Origin: Dastarcus helophoroides
Lineage: Eukaryota; Arthropoda; Insecta; Coleoptera; Bothrideridae
Direction: 5' to 3'
DNA: 64,000 nucleotides
Assembly: GCA_028583605.1 (NCBI GenBank)
Contig: CM053327.1
Coordinates: forward strand, 42,893,559-42,957,558
Shown: piece by piece, positions 37,601-44,251 of the stretch
Layout of the letters: every line of letters starts with the position of its first letter
Position numbering within the stretch: position 1 is the stretch's first letter
Made by a program: the position numbers and the translations under genes
The notes under the pieces: generated by a model
What the model was told of the DNA's origin: nothing
What the model saw: the letters and a program-made list of their open reading frames with translations, nothing else
Database searches by the model: none

Positions 37601-40600
37601 CTTTTTTCTCGAAATTTAGACTTTAATCTCGAAATTTCGACTTTTTTTCTCGAAATTTGGACTTTTTTTCTCGAAATCTCGACTTCTTTCTCGAATTTTC
37701 GTCTGTAATTTTCGGATTTAATCTCGGAATTTCGACTTTTTTCTCGAAATTTAGACTTTAATCTCGAAATTTAGACTTTAATCTCGAAAATTTTTTTTTC
37801 TCGAAAACTCGACTTTTTTCGATTTTTCGTCTGTAATCTTCGGATTTAATCTCGGAATTTCGAACAATTTCGATTTTTTTTTTCAAAATTTTGACTTTTT
37901 TCTCGAAATTTCGACTTTATTCTTTAAATTTCGATTTTTTCTTGAAATGTCGACCTTTTTTTCGATATTTCGATTTTAATTTTCCGATTTCGACTTTCAT
38001 CTCAGAATTTCTACTTTTTTCTCGAAATTTGAACTTTAATCTCGAAATTTGGACCTTAACCTCGAAATTTGGACTTTTTCTCGAAATTTGGACTATTTTT
38101 GCTCGAAATTTCGACTTTTTTCGCGAGTTTTTTTTGGCTTTTTTATCGAAATTTCGGCTTTAACTGGAAATTTCGACTTTTTTCTCAAAATTTCGACTTT
38201 GTTCTCAAAAATTTGACTTTAAACTCGAAATTTCGACTTTTTTCTAAAAAAGTTATCTTTCTTATCGAAATTTTGCCTTTAACTCGAAATTTGGACTTTT
38301 TTCTCGAAATTTGGACTTTTTTTCTCGAAAACTCGACTTTTTTTTCGATTTTTCGTCTGTAATCTTCGGATTTAATCTCGGAATTTCGAACAATTTCGAT
38401 TTTTTTTTCAAAATCTTGACTTTTTTCTCGAAATTTCGACTTTATTCTGTAAATTTCGATTTTTTTCTTGAAATGTCGACTTTTTTCTCGATATTTTGAT
38501 TTTAATTTTCCGATTTCGACTTTAAATCTCGGAATTTCTACTTTTTTCTCGAAATTTCAACTTTAATCTCGAAATTTGGACTTTAATCTCGAAATTTGGA
38601 CTTTAATCTCGAAATTTGGACTTTTTTTCTCGAAATTTAGACTATTGCTCGAAATTTCGACTTTTTTCGCGAGATTTTTTTGGCTTTTTTATCGAAATTT
38701 CGGCTTTAACTCGAAATTTCGACTTTTTTCTAGAAAAGTTATCTTTCTTATCGAAATTTTGACTTTTCTCTCAAAATTTCGACTTTAAACTCGAAATTTC
38801 GACTTTAAACTCGAAATTTCAACTATAAACTCGAAATTTCGACTTTTTTCTCGAAATTTCGACTTTTTTCTCGAAATTTCGACTTTTTTCTCGAAATTTC
38901 GACTTTTTTCTCGAAATTTTGACTTCTTTATCAAAATTTTGACTTTAACTAGAGATTTCGACCTTTTTCTCAAAATTTCGACTATAATCCTGAAAATTTC
39001 GACTTATATCTCCAAATTTCGACTTTTTTCAACTTTGAACTTGAAATTTCGACTTTTTTCTCGAAATTTCAACTTTGAACTCGAAATTTCGACTTTTTCC
39101 TCGAAATTTCAACTTAAATCTCGAAATTTCGACTTTTTTCTCGAAATTTCGACTTTTTTCCCGAAATTTTGACTTCTTTATTAAAATTTCGACTTTAACT
39201 AGAGATTTCGACCTTTTTCTCAAAATTTCGACCCCCGAAATTTTCGCTTTAATCTCGAAAATTTCGACTTTTTTGTCGAAATTTCGAGTTTAATCTCGGA
39301 ATTTTCACTTTTTTCTGTAAATTTCGACTCCAAATTCGGGATTTGGACTTTTTTCTCGAATTCCGAGATGAAAGTCTAAATTTCAACACTAATCTCGAAA
39401 TTTTGAAATAAAAGTCGAAATTTTGGTAATTAAAAATGGAAACTACTGAACGCACCCTACTGCCAAGTGTCAAATTGTTGGAAAAGGGGTGAGGTGGGAC
39501 GCAGCTGTCATCTGCCTAACTTTACCATAAAATACCGAAATTTCTACTTGAAATGTGGAATTTCGAGAAAAAAGTCGAATTTTCTAGATTAAAGCCGAAA
39601 TTTCCAGAAAAAAGTTGAAATTATGAGAAAAAGATGGAAATTATGACAAAAATTTCAAGATTAGAGTCGAAAATGCGAGAAAAAACTCAAAATTTCAAAA
39701 AAAAATCGCCTTCGTAGAATTTCCACATTTTTGGAAATCATTTTATTTGAATTTTATTAATTTATTAATTTTACGCCTTTGTAAAATTCTAAAAAAATAG
39801 TAAAACATTAAAAAACAAAATTTTAATAGATTTGAAAAATCCAATTTCCAAAAAAAAGACGAAATTTTTGAAGTCGTATTAATTTTAGTTAAAGATAAAT
39901 TGTAATTTTAACCAAAGTAAAGATTTTGAGAAAAGTCAAAATTTTGAAAAATAGTTAAAATTTCAAAAAGAATAGAATTTTGAAATAATGTTCAAAATTG
40001 AAAAAATATCGACATGTTTAAAAAGAAAGTGGTAATTTTCAAGACAACTAGGAAAATGTCAAGAGATGCTTTTCAAGAAAAATTCAAATTTTTTTATTAA
40101 AAAACGAAATTTTCAAAAAACCCAAGGTTTTTCAAAAGTCAAAAAACCCAAGGTTTTTCAAAAGTGCTTCTAATTTAACTTAAAAAAAATTAATTCTGAG
40201 AAGGTAAGGATTTAAAAAAATTGAAATTTTGAGAAATAGTCAAAAATGGGTGAAATTTTGATAAAATGTTGAGATATGAAAAAAAACCTGAATTTTCAAA
40301 AATGTTGGATTTTTAAAATATAGTCAAGAGATGCTTTTCAAGAAAAATTCAAATTTTTTTATTAAAAAATAAAATTTTCAAAAAACCCAAGGTTTTTCAA
40401 AAGTGCTTCTAATTTAACTTAAAAAAATTTAATTCTGAGAAGGTAAGGATTTAAAAAAAATTGAAATTTTGAGAAATAGCCAAAAATGGGTGAAATTTTG
40501 ATAAAATGTTGGGGGATATGAAAAAAAACCTGAATTTTCAAAAAAGTTGGATTTTTAAAATATAGTCAAAAAGGTAAGAATTAAAAAAAAATGGGTGAAA

Positions 40601-43600
40601 TTTTGATAAAATGTTGAGATCTGAAAAAACCTGAATTTTCAAAAAAGTTGGATTTTTAAAATATGGTCAAAAAGGTAAGAATTAAAAAAAATCGAAATTG
40701 TGAGAAATAGCCAAAAAATTTAAAAAAAAAGGTGAAATTTTAATAAAATGTTTTAGATTTGAAAAAATCTGAATTTTCAAAACAGTTGGAATTTCCAAAT
40801 ATAGTCAAAATTAGAAAAAATAATTGACAATTTAAAAAACATCGAAATTTTCAAAAAAAAGTTTCGATCAAAAAGTGAAATGTTTACAAAATTACGATTT
40901 TTGGAATTTTAAAAATAGAGATTTTAAAAACGTCAATTTTTTCTAAAAAAAAAACACAATTTTGAGTAAGAAATTAACATTTTGAAGAAATTAACAGCAG
41001 GAATGTTGAAAAATGTTGAAATTTACATAAAAAATTAAAATTTTCAGAAAAAAATTTCCAAATCTTCAAAAAAATAAAAATTTTCTGTTTGCTCCAAAAT
41101 ATAAAATAATGAATATTAAATGCATAATAATTGTGAAAATTCAGTTTGTGTTTTTGAATTTTCAAATTAATACTCGAAAAACTTTTGTACAGATTCTCGT
41201 TTTTTTTTTTTTTCAAAATTTGGGTTTTTTATAGATTATCGAATAAAAATATCCAAAGTATGAATTTTCAGATAATATTATTGTTTGCATCAGAGACTAA
41301 ATAGACTGAACCTAACACGGTAAGCAGTGAAGCCAGTTGGAAACCTGGCGAAAGCCTGGCGAAAGCCTAGCTCCATCTAGCTCGCAATGCCCTCTTATTA
41401 TTTGACAGACCTTTGTGAAGATAACATCGGTTTTTTTTAAAGAAAATGGGCTGTAAATATGGGGAAGTGTATTGTGGATCATTGTTGAAACCTCAGTGAA
41501 CACATTAGTGAAGGAAAATCAAGAGTTTCATTCTTTGGGTAGGTAAAAATAAAATATATAAATATTCAATTATCGATGTACGCGCGTCGCCATTTCACTG
41601 CAATCATGACGTGTTTACAGCACCGGCTTAACAATATTGTACACAGGCGTCGCGTATTGAAAGAAAATTATTTTACTATTAAACCAAGATGTCTTTGAAA
41701 ATAGTTCTCCTGAACTTCTACCAAAAAGCACTTATAAAAATTATCCTATTGGTCCAAAAGCCCCTAATTCTAAAGTTTCATCTAAATCGTTAGAACCGTT
41801 ACGCGGCAAGTTTCGTATTTATAAATTTTACTTAGTCCGACCATATCAGAGAGTAGTGGAATGCACCTCCCCACTTCCCCGGATTTTAGCTTCAACTGTA
41901 CGCATGAGACAACATTGAAACGTTCAGTCTATTTAGTCTCTGGTTTGCATACTTGCGGCAACAATTTATTAAATCAATATTTATTCTATGCAACAGATGG
42001 CGCTAATTCTATCGCGATGCAATACATGGATTTTTCAAACATCGTTTATAAACTGAACGATGTATCGATATTTTTTATGCTTTACCATCGATGTTAAAAC
42101 ATCGGTGTTTACAAACGATACATCGATGTTTTCAAAACATCGAATTATCGTCTGCATTAAGAGTTGACCCCGATGTTTTGGAGCATAGGCGCTGGTGCAT
42201 AGGCAGTATGTGTCACAAAAGACATACTACACATGTAAAGACGGTGCGCATGCACCATAACGAGACTGTTGAATACAGCCAATGCTTTCATTGGGAAAAT
42301 AAATGGCATCATTTACTTCATTGGGAAAATAAATGGTATCATTTACTTCATTGGGAAAATAAATGGTATCATTTACTGATTGTTTAATCCAGTCTTGATT
42401 TCATACCAATTCGTAACTAACTGCATAGAAACTAACTTGTCTGGACTTGGTACGTATTGTCCAGGGCGATGGTACTAACAGCATTGCATGTGTCCAGCTG
42501 AAGCCCTCTAGCGCTGATTTCCCCAAACTGGCCGTGCGTACAAAGCCTGGCAACACGACGATTCGAGAAAACGAGAAGATACTTGAGGAAAAAATAACGC
42601 AACGAACGGAGGAGTATATTGACGACTTGACAGGTGAAAAACGGGTGCGCACTGTCGAATATGTAGAGAAGCTTATCGAAAAAGAGGTATAAAACAGAGA
42701 AACCCATTCAGCATGACACTTGCACTCTGGTTAGTTTAACACTTTTCTTCTAGTATTTTCTAGCTGTTTCACACGAGTATGAGTCTACTTGAAGACGTTA
42801 GAACGTTTGTGGTTTGCTATTTTAACGATCTGAAGAAGACTCATGCGAGTATGGAAGCCATTGGCGATTTTTTGCAAAATTTATAAGTTTAACTCACATA
42901 TTTTACGTAAGAATTTATGGGACTGTGGTTGTGTGCTTTATTTTTTTATAATGTACAGCTCGTTTGCTTTGTAGTTCGCTTATTGCGGATGCTTTTGCAA
43001 CTGGAACTATTGTGGCATATACATTTTTGTTTAAAAATTTGTTAGGTAAACTTAATTAGTAAAGAATTTACCAGTATTCTATTCATATTCACATACAATT
43101 GCAATGAGGAGTTCTTTATTTTTGATTAAATGTCAGATTCTGAACCATATAAAAATAGAAATTCTAAAACGTAAACGGTTCCTATAGAGATACCTTTTTA
43201 GGTATTCTCAAGTGCTACTGAAACAGACATTGATTTTGCTACCTATTGCTTTGTTGTGGCACAATTTTTCAATGCTTCCTGATATATTTTTTTTAATTTA
43301 ATAATAATAACGACGCGTTTTTGAAATATTTACAATTTTCTAAAAAATTGTCTTTTACCGATTCGAATATGTCTCAGAAATACAGGAATATAACTAATCA
43401 GATTGTATGGTTTCTTATTTCGGAAATAACACCATCCAAGTCAAGTTGTATTTTTTTAATTGGTTAGAAATATGGTACTCCTCACTGCTATCGTATTTTT
43501 ATAACCACAGATGTATTTATTGTATAAAAAAAATCTCCGCACACTTTTGTATTATATTTTGAATTTATTTTGTGTGACTTTTGTGGAAGTTTTGTTTACA

Positions 43601-43927
43601 ATTGTCTAAAAGCTAGAGACAATTACTGAAAAAAATTTAATTTTATCAATTCACTACTTTGTCGATTAATAAAATATTACTTCTTAGGTGGAAACGCTGA
43701 AAGAAAAGATCATATCTTTAGAACTAACAAAGCCGGATGAATTATCGTTAAACGTCCCCCTAAACGGTAACAACAATAATGCTGACTCTAAATACATAGA
43801 CGGTGAGGATGATAGCGTCTCCGAACCACCTACTCCGACCACGAACGAAGACAGATCATTGGATGAATCTTCAATAGCAGCTAATAAAAAGAAAAAAAGG
43901 AAACGTTCAAGAAAAGGAAAACACTGA
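13532..43927 (+). CDS. scrib: scribble (scrib), PDZ3 to C-terminus, multi-exon; 5' part outside window
   Basis: Scribble is a LAP-family scaffold (16 LRRs plus four PDZ domains) at basolateral cortex and septate junctions; with Dlg and Lgl it sets apico-basal polarity. Here only PDZ3, PDZ4 and the tail are present. Supported exons with consistent phase: 13532-13642, 13704-13883, 14432-14827, 14876-15154, 28703-28828, 32114-32216, 32271-32427, 33772-34054, 34260-34328, 42465-42686, 43688-43927 (stop TGA). Family marks are GTTEPGIFISH and GKLRVGDRILKVNG (PDZ3), EKLGMHIKGG and LRAGMRLLEVN (PDZ4), DRKKFFETAMEE, EYIDDLTGEKRVRTVEYVEK and a Lys/Arg-rich end. Introns reach 13.5 kb and are filled with satellites and transposons. 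Alternative ends are possible at 15511-15603 and 15899-15931. LRRs and PDZ1/2 were not found. Confidence 0.93.
13704..13883 (+). CDS. scrib: scrib exon: second half of PDZ3
   Basis: The exon follows AATTTAG and ends AAG|GTACTG; 180 nt, phase 0/0. It continues PDZ3 with MVPGGTAAKCGKLRVGDRIL, KVNGTDVTQATHQEAVMELL and the final strand GITLTIRHDP. The His of ATHQEAV is the alpha-B position-1 residue that selects Ser/Thr at ligand position -2 in class I PDZ domains. Confidence 0.94.
14432..14827 (+). CDS. scrib: scrib exon: PDZ4
   Basis: Acceptor ATTTCAG, donor GTATGC; 396 nt, phase 0/0. It contains a whole PDZ: ELVIEKGDNEKLGMHIKGG, GNPLDRSDEGVFISKINSVG, AARRDGRLRAGMRLLEVNSK, GATHQEAVNALR. After the domain comes a Ser-rich stretch (GGSVSSRSQSISSLDLPDED) that may be phosphorylated (inference). 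Confidence 0.94.
14876..15154 (+). CDS. scrib: scrib exon: acidic linker after PDZ4
   Basis: Acceptor TTATCAG and donor GTAAGA bound 279 nt, phase 0/0, separated from the PDZ4 exon by a 48-nt intron. The peptide is charged (RLRDDEEDEMSLIEAKPTSP) and then Pro/Thr-rich (PPKSPGGPNSELKTTT, MSKHTLAPQTTT). No domain is recognised. It is included because phase, spacing and splice sites are consistent with the PDZ4 exon. Confidence 0.85.
15511..15603 (+). CDS. scrib: Candidate alternative scrib exon
   Basis: After CACACTTAG, phase 0 reading gives SGQSVLSAPMIIHQQTQQ, then C and a further stretch ending in TAA (15601-15603). A donor GTAAAG after 15565 is an alternative. In frame with the preceding exon (phase 0), it would either be a short alternative terminus or a cassette exon. 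No homologous peptide is remembered, so support is splice context and open phase only. Confidence 0.35.
   Translation, partial: SGQSVLSAPMIIHQQTQQCKVLILKCSVTP
15899..15931 (+). CDS. scrib: Candidate alternative terminal scrib exon
   Basis: A strong acceptor (TTTTTCTTGCAG) is followed in phase 0 by ten codons, TKQRGTGTTP, and a TAA. Joined to the 15154 donor it would end the protein soon after PDZ4, omitting the conserved tail. Equally it could be a 13-nt micro-exon ending at a GTACAG donor, or a chance acceptor. Confidence 0.3.
   Translation, partial: TKQRGTGTTP
15932..16680. other. Intron sequence, nothing recognised
   Basis: No exon or named repeat is supported. Short inverted AT-rich words of the TCGAAATTT type begin near 16480. 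Confidence 0.35.
16681..20700 (+). repeat. Tandem array of ~743-bp units, each carrying a hairpin centre
   Basis: The anchor AACAGAGGTTGCTCTAA recurs at about 16841, 17579, 18133, 18876, 19618 and 20362, giving intervals of 738, 554, 743, 742 and 744. One unit lacks about 190 bp. Every unit holds inverted arms (CCTTGTCCCCTGAAACCAGG..AACAGAGGTTGCTCTA versus TAGAGCAACCTCTGTTGT..) around a centre with GATAGCCAAGCTATC, then a TTTTGAAAAAAGTC-type AT-rich filler. The units are nearly identical, pointing to recent unequal crossing-over of a fold-back element together with its flank. Confidence 0.9.
21350..24721 (+). repeat. Tandem ~510-650-bp AT-rich units interrupted by the 21-bp satellite
   Basis: The marker ACACTCGAGAGAGTCGA(C/T)G recurs near 21465 (shorter form), 21975, 23258, 23908 and 24558; the last three are 650 bp apart. 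Units contain AAGACTTCAAAACTTCGAGA and AAATATGCGAAAAAATTTG. In the unit from 21975 the sequence breaks after GAAATATTA at 22253, and the 21-bp satellite runs to 23254, where the next unit starts at the CTCGAGAG marker. This shows that the satellite arose or inserted inside the longer unit. Confidence 0.85.
22253..23254 (+). repeat. 21-bp satellite array 1, about 47.7 copies
   Basis: The unit is CCCAAAGCGCCACCGCTACTA. All copies look identical, and the GC content is far above the surrounding AT-rich intron. Because 21 is a multiple of three and the unit has few stop words, five of six frames are open (for example KAPPLLP and RYYPKRH on plus, GGALGSS and ALWVVAV on minus). These are not separate genes. 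Confidence 0.97.
24722..28223 (+). repeat. 21-bp satellite array 2, about 167 copies with periodic variant dimers
   Basis: This array has the same unit as the one at 22253. It is essentially invariant except for a two-unit variant, ATCCAAAGCGGCACCGCTAT plus ACCCAAAGCGCCATCGCTAC, which starts near 25917, 26211 and 26631. The intervals are 294 (14 units) and 420 (20 units), so large blocks containing the variant were copied as a whole. A fourth variant dimer sits at 28501, outside the array. The array lies in the scrib intron before the exon at 28703. Confidence 0.97.
28224..28478 (+). repeat. 24-bp minisatellite, about 10 copies
   Basis: The unit is CTGTCTCCACCTGAAACCTC plus ACCA, with minor changes in the first positions (CTC, CAC, CTT). 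In frame 2 it reads SPPETSPL, and this frame continues without stop into the scrib exon at 28703. The unit contains no AG dinucleotide, so the block is an AG-free, pyrimidine/C-rich stretch upstream of possible splice acceptors. Confidence 0.92.
28491..28700 (+). repeat. Diverged 21-bp satellite units, in frame with the following scrib exon
   Basis: Roughly nine degenerate units (CTACTATCCAAAGCGGCACC, GCTACCATCCAAAGCGCC, GCGCTACCGGTACTACCC and others) follow the 24-bp block. In the frame of the 28703 exon they read Pro/Leu/Lys/Ala repeats (PPLLSKAAPLLPKAPSLLPK and so on) with no stop. Their divergence compared with the uniform main array suggests an older edge of the satellite. They may be part of a longer, low-complexity scrib exon. 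Confidence 0.8.
28703..28828 (+). CDS. scrib: Probable scrib exon in the linker between PDZ4 and the tail
   Basis: The exon reads VQPNPSGMKPALSEGHLAQS, VYNVATNQVNPLVSRSVLN and VQQ, then donor GTAATT. With acceptor AGTAGAAAG at 28702 it is 126 nt, phase 0/0, which fits both the 15154 donor and the 32114 acceptor. The upstream frame stays open through the diverged satellite and the 24-bp repeats, so the true 5' edge could lie earlier. The sequence is more complex than the repeats around it. I do not remember a family match. Confidence 0.6.
28829..29218. other. Intron, nothing recognised
   Basis: AT-rich sequence without exon or repeat signature before the Tc1-like element. Confidence 0.35.
29221..30481 (+). 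mobile_element. Tc1-like transposon, complete ends, damaged transposase
   Basis: The ends are perfect 26-bp terminal inverted repeats starting CAGTCTGTCAAGTAAGAGCG, flanked by TA on both sides (29219-29220 and 30482-30483), the target duplication of Tc1/mariner elements. Length is 1261 bp. It sits in the scrib intron between 28828 and 32114, in the same orientation as scrib. Confidence 0.95.
29381..30371 (+). pseudogene. Tc1-family (DD34E) transposase, one frameshift and one nonsense codon
   Basis: The ATG at 29381 opens a helix-turn-helix region (SAAAKYMRKSKAFVQKWIQR) and a second one near TLRQGQAKLMAKGLDISYET, then the first catalytic Asp in VIFTDECS. Around 29915 the frame shifts by one: the downstream family block LWGCFSKQGFGTLY lies in frame 0, not frame 2. 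The second Asp is in QEDNDPKHRS. A TGA at 30150-30152 stands where the family has Trp (LD-stop-SSQSPDANPIE). The final catalytic Glu of NPIENVW follows, 34 residues after the second Asp, so the enzyme is DD34E as in Tc1. Translation would end at a TGA/TAA near 30371. With two lesions the copy is non-autonomous, though its ends could still be mobilised in trans. Confidence 0.93.
30518..30660. repeat. Fold-back repeat, rearranged copy
   Basis: AAATACAAATCTTGTCCCCTG and AACAAAGATTGCTCTAACGCG open it, then GGGGACAAGATTTGTATTTC closes it after only part of the centre. It belongs to the same family as 6281-6418 and the 743-bp array, with the right arm shortened. Confidence 0.7.
30763..31099 (+). 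mobile_element. Second solo LTR with perfect 4-bp target duplication
   Basis: It begins TGTTGCGCGTTATCGGTTCG and ends TTTTGTTACA, flanked by ATAT (30759-30762 and 31100-31103). It is 337 bp long and clearly related to the LTR at 1960-2336, sharing ATCGGTTCGAAT, CCGAGGGAAAGC and the GCGGCCGCTTCCCCTTATCA block, but it has diverged. No internal region is present. Confidence 0.85.
31104..32113. other. AT-rich intron with TTGAAATTTC words
   Basis: The sequence is of the diffuse GAAATTTCGA type. No exon is seen until the acceptor TTTTTACAG at 32113. Confidence 0.5.
32114..32216 (+). CDS. scrib: scrib exon: conserved tail, FFETAMEE region
   Basis: Acceptor TTTTTACAG, donor GTGAGC; phase 0 to 1. 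It encodes PPQSPKNTTPKSSVSDRKKF then FETAMEESQKPTKQ. The 'SVSD+K+FFE.AME' block is a hallmark of the Scribble C-terminal region and supports the gene call independently of the PDZ domains. Confidence 0.92.
32271..32427 (+). CDS. scrib: scrib exon: KVFSYLS/ELEKLKAEEEQK region
   Basis: Acceptor TTTTCAG, donor GTGAGC; 157 nt, phase 1 to 2. It encodes KVFSYLSADELEKLKAEEEQ, then a Ser/Asp-rich stretch ending SVDSQPT. A short helical, probably coiled-coil segment, KLKAEEEQKIANI, is visible. Confidence 0.92.
32690..33680 (+). repeat. 26-bp minisatellite in a scrib intron, about 37 copies
   Basis: The unit is close to AGATCTTCATCAATCAGTTT followed by GAGATG or GAGATC. Copies vary at a few positions (AATCAG/AGTCAG, GATGAG/GATCAG), with alternation between the GATG and GATC forms. 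It fills most of the intron between 32427 and 33772. BglII-type AGATCT words recur in nearly every unit. Confidence 0.93.
33772..34054 (+). CDS. scrib: scrib exon: AERRLRD..EKRAAWRAARLKSLEQDA region
   Basis: Acceptor CTGTTACTCAG, donor GTAAAA; 283 nt, phase 2 to 0. It encodes PSSTIGVVRTAKAERRLRDS, NNLSPAESRQKRAEKRAAWR and AARLKSLEQDAIQAQMVIKS. This long basic helical stretch is strongly conserved in Scribble tails and probably forms a coiled coil. Confidence 0.93.
34260..34328 (+). CDS. scrib: Likely small scrib exon (23 codons)
   Basis: The acceptor TTGATTTTTAG and a donor GTATTT bound an open phase 0/0 segment, GKISRIPKLKNVSKPNYLRP then SLQ. It fits between the exons ending at 34054 and starting at 42465 without changing frame. 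The basic, Pro-containing peptide is plausible linker. It may be a cassette exon. Confidence 0.6.
34329..34885. other. Intron, nothing recognised
   Basis: Unique-looking AT-rich DNA. A pair of partly inverse segments (GATTAAATGAGGAAAATGTTGC near 34490 and GCAACTTTTCCCTCATTTAA near 34560) could form a stem. Confidence 0.4.
34886..35302 (+). repeat. 21-bp hairpin minisatellite, about 19 copies
   Basis: The core unit is GTAACACGCATGTTACATCGT. Each unit contains GTAAC..GTTAC, so every copy can form a 5-bp hairpin with loop ACGCAT, and the whole array is partly self-complementary. The left edge has diverged variants (ACATACACGTTACACC, CACGGTGTAACATACATG). Open frames such as VTRCNMR/HVTSCNT arise from the period and are not genes. 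Confidence 0.93.
36060..41240. repeat. Diffuse satellite of CTCGAAATTTCGACTTTTTT type
   Basis: About 5 kb of imperfect units of roughly 20-24 bp around the palindromic word TCGAAATTTCGA, with larger repeats of 100-650 bp (for example 37190-37700 and 37860-38800). Short frames read FRLFSRNFDF-like runs and are not genes. Near 40060-40560, 280-300-bp direct repeats of 'aagaaaaattcaaattttttt..cccaaggtttttcaaaagtgc' occur. Confidence 0.85.
42287..42376 (+). repeat. 30-bp unit x3 direct repeat
   Basis: TTCATTGGGAAAATAAATGG plus (C/T)ATCATTTAC is repeated three times without gap. The first copy differs from the other two at one base. Confidence 0.92.
42465..42686 (+). CDS. scrib: scrib exon: EEYIDDLTGEKRVRTVEYVEK region
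   Basis: The exon encodes LKPSSADFPKLAVRTKPGNT, TIRENEKILEEKITQRTEEY and IDDLTGEKRVRTVEYVEKL, ending in KE before donor GTATAA (42687). This is one of the best conserved parts of the Scribble tail. Two phase-0 acceptors are possible, ATTGTCCAG before 42465 and GTGTCCAG before 42498; the second removes eleven codons (GDGTNSIACVQ). Phase 0 at both ends. Confidence 0.9.
42687..43687. other. Last scrib intron, nothing recognised
   Basis: AT-rich, without repeats of the satellite families seen elsewhere. The acceptor is TACTTCTTAG at 43687. Confidence 0.5.
43688..43927 (+). CDS. scrib: scrib terminal exon
   Basis: After TTCTTAG the frame reads VETLKEKIISLELTKPDELS, an acidic linker (DGEDDSVSEPPTPTTNEDRS) and a basic end KKKKRKRSRKGKH before TGA at 43925-43927. 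VETL+E+I+SLEL is the known junction in Scribble tails. A polyadenylation signal AATAAA lies at 44228-44233. Confidence 0.94.
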   Translation: METLKEKIISLELTKPDELSLNVPLNGNNNNADSKYIDGEDDSVSEPPTPTTNEDRSLDESSIAANKKKKRKRSRKGKH

Positions 43928-44227
43928 GGCCATTTTTAGTTTTTTATTTAAACATCACAAGTCTCCAGGGTGTATGGGTTTAAAGCATATTTTATTCAGA
44001 ATCATGTGCTAAATTATTGTTATATTTCTGTACAAAATATTTATCTACATATTTTATGTATTTTATTAATATTACTATATTGTATGTATAATTATTTCCA
44101 GAGCTTTCTTAGGTTGACATTTTATTTTTAAACAGAATTGTTTACATATGGTGGTATTATTTAGCTAATTACGTTTCAATACAATATACACTGACTGCTT
44201 TGGAATCAGACTTAAATTTTAATATAA

Positions 44228-44233
44228 AATAAA
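44228..44233 (+). promoter_or_regulatory. Candidate scrib polyadenylation signal
   Basis: AATAAA about 300 nt after the scrib stop. It lies only about 20 nt short of the DNALI1 stop codon on the other strand, so the two 3' UTRs would overlap. On the minus strand, candidate DNALI1 signals (TTTATT on plus) lie at 44062-44067 and 43991-43996. Confidence 0.45.
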
Positions 44234-44251
44234 AAGTAACACCCGTTTTCT

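Larger units (their letters stand above)
35776..42407. repeat. 6.6-kb segment bounded by inverted repeats; interior is diffuse satellite
   Basis: GGTATGAATTAAGACTGGAT at 35776 is answered by the inverse AATCCAGTCTTGATTTCATA (to 42407), with one or two differences. Just inside each end lie clusters of ACATCGATGTT words (35886-35980 and 42040-42150). The interior 36060-41240 is made of TCGAAATTTCGACTTTTTTC-type repeats, sense at the left and inverse at the right. No transposase is visible. It may be a large fold-back element, or a satellite that grew between two fragments of one repeat. Confidence 0.55.

Noticed and set aside
36060..39480. Tandem FRLFSRNFDF-type open frames
   Set aside because: Low-complexity translation of TCGAAATTTCGACTTTT repeats; no codon constraint and no domain.
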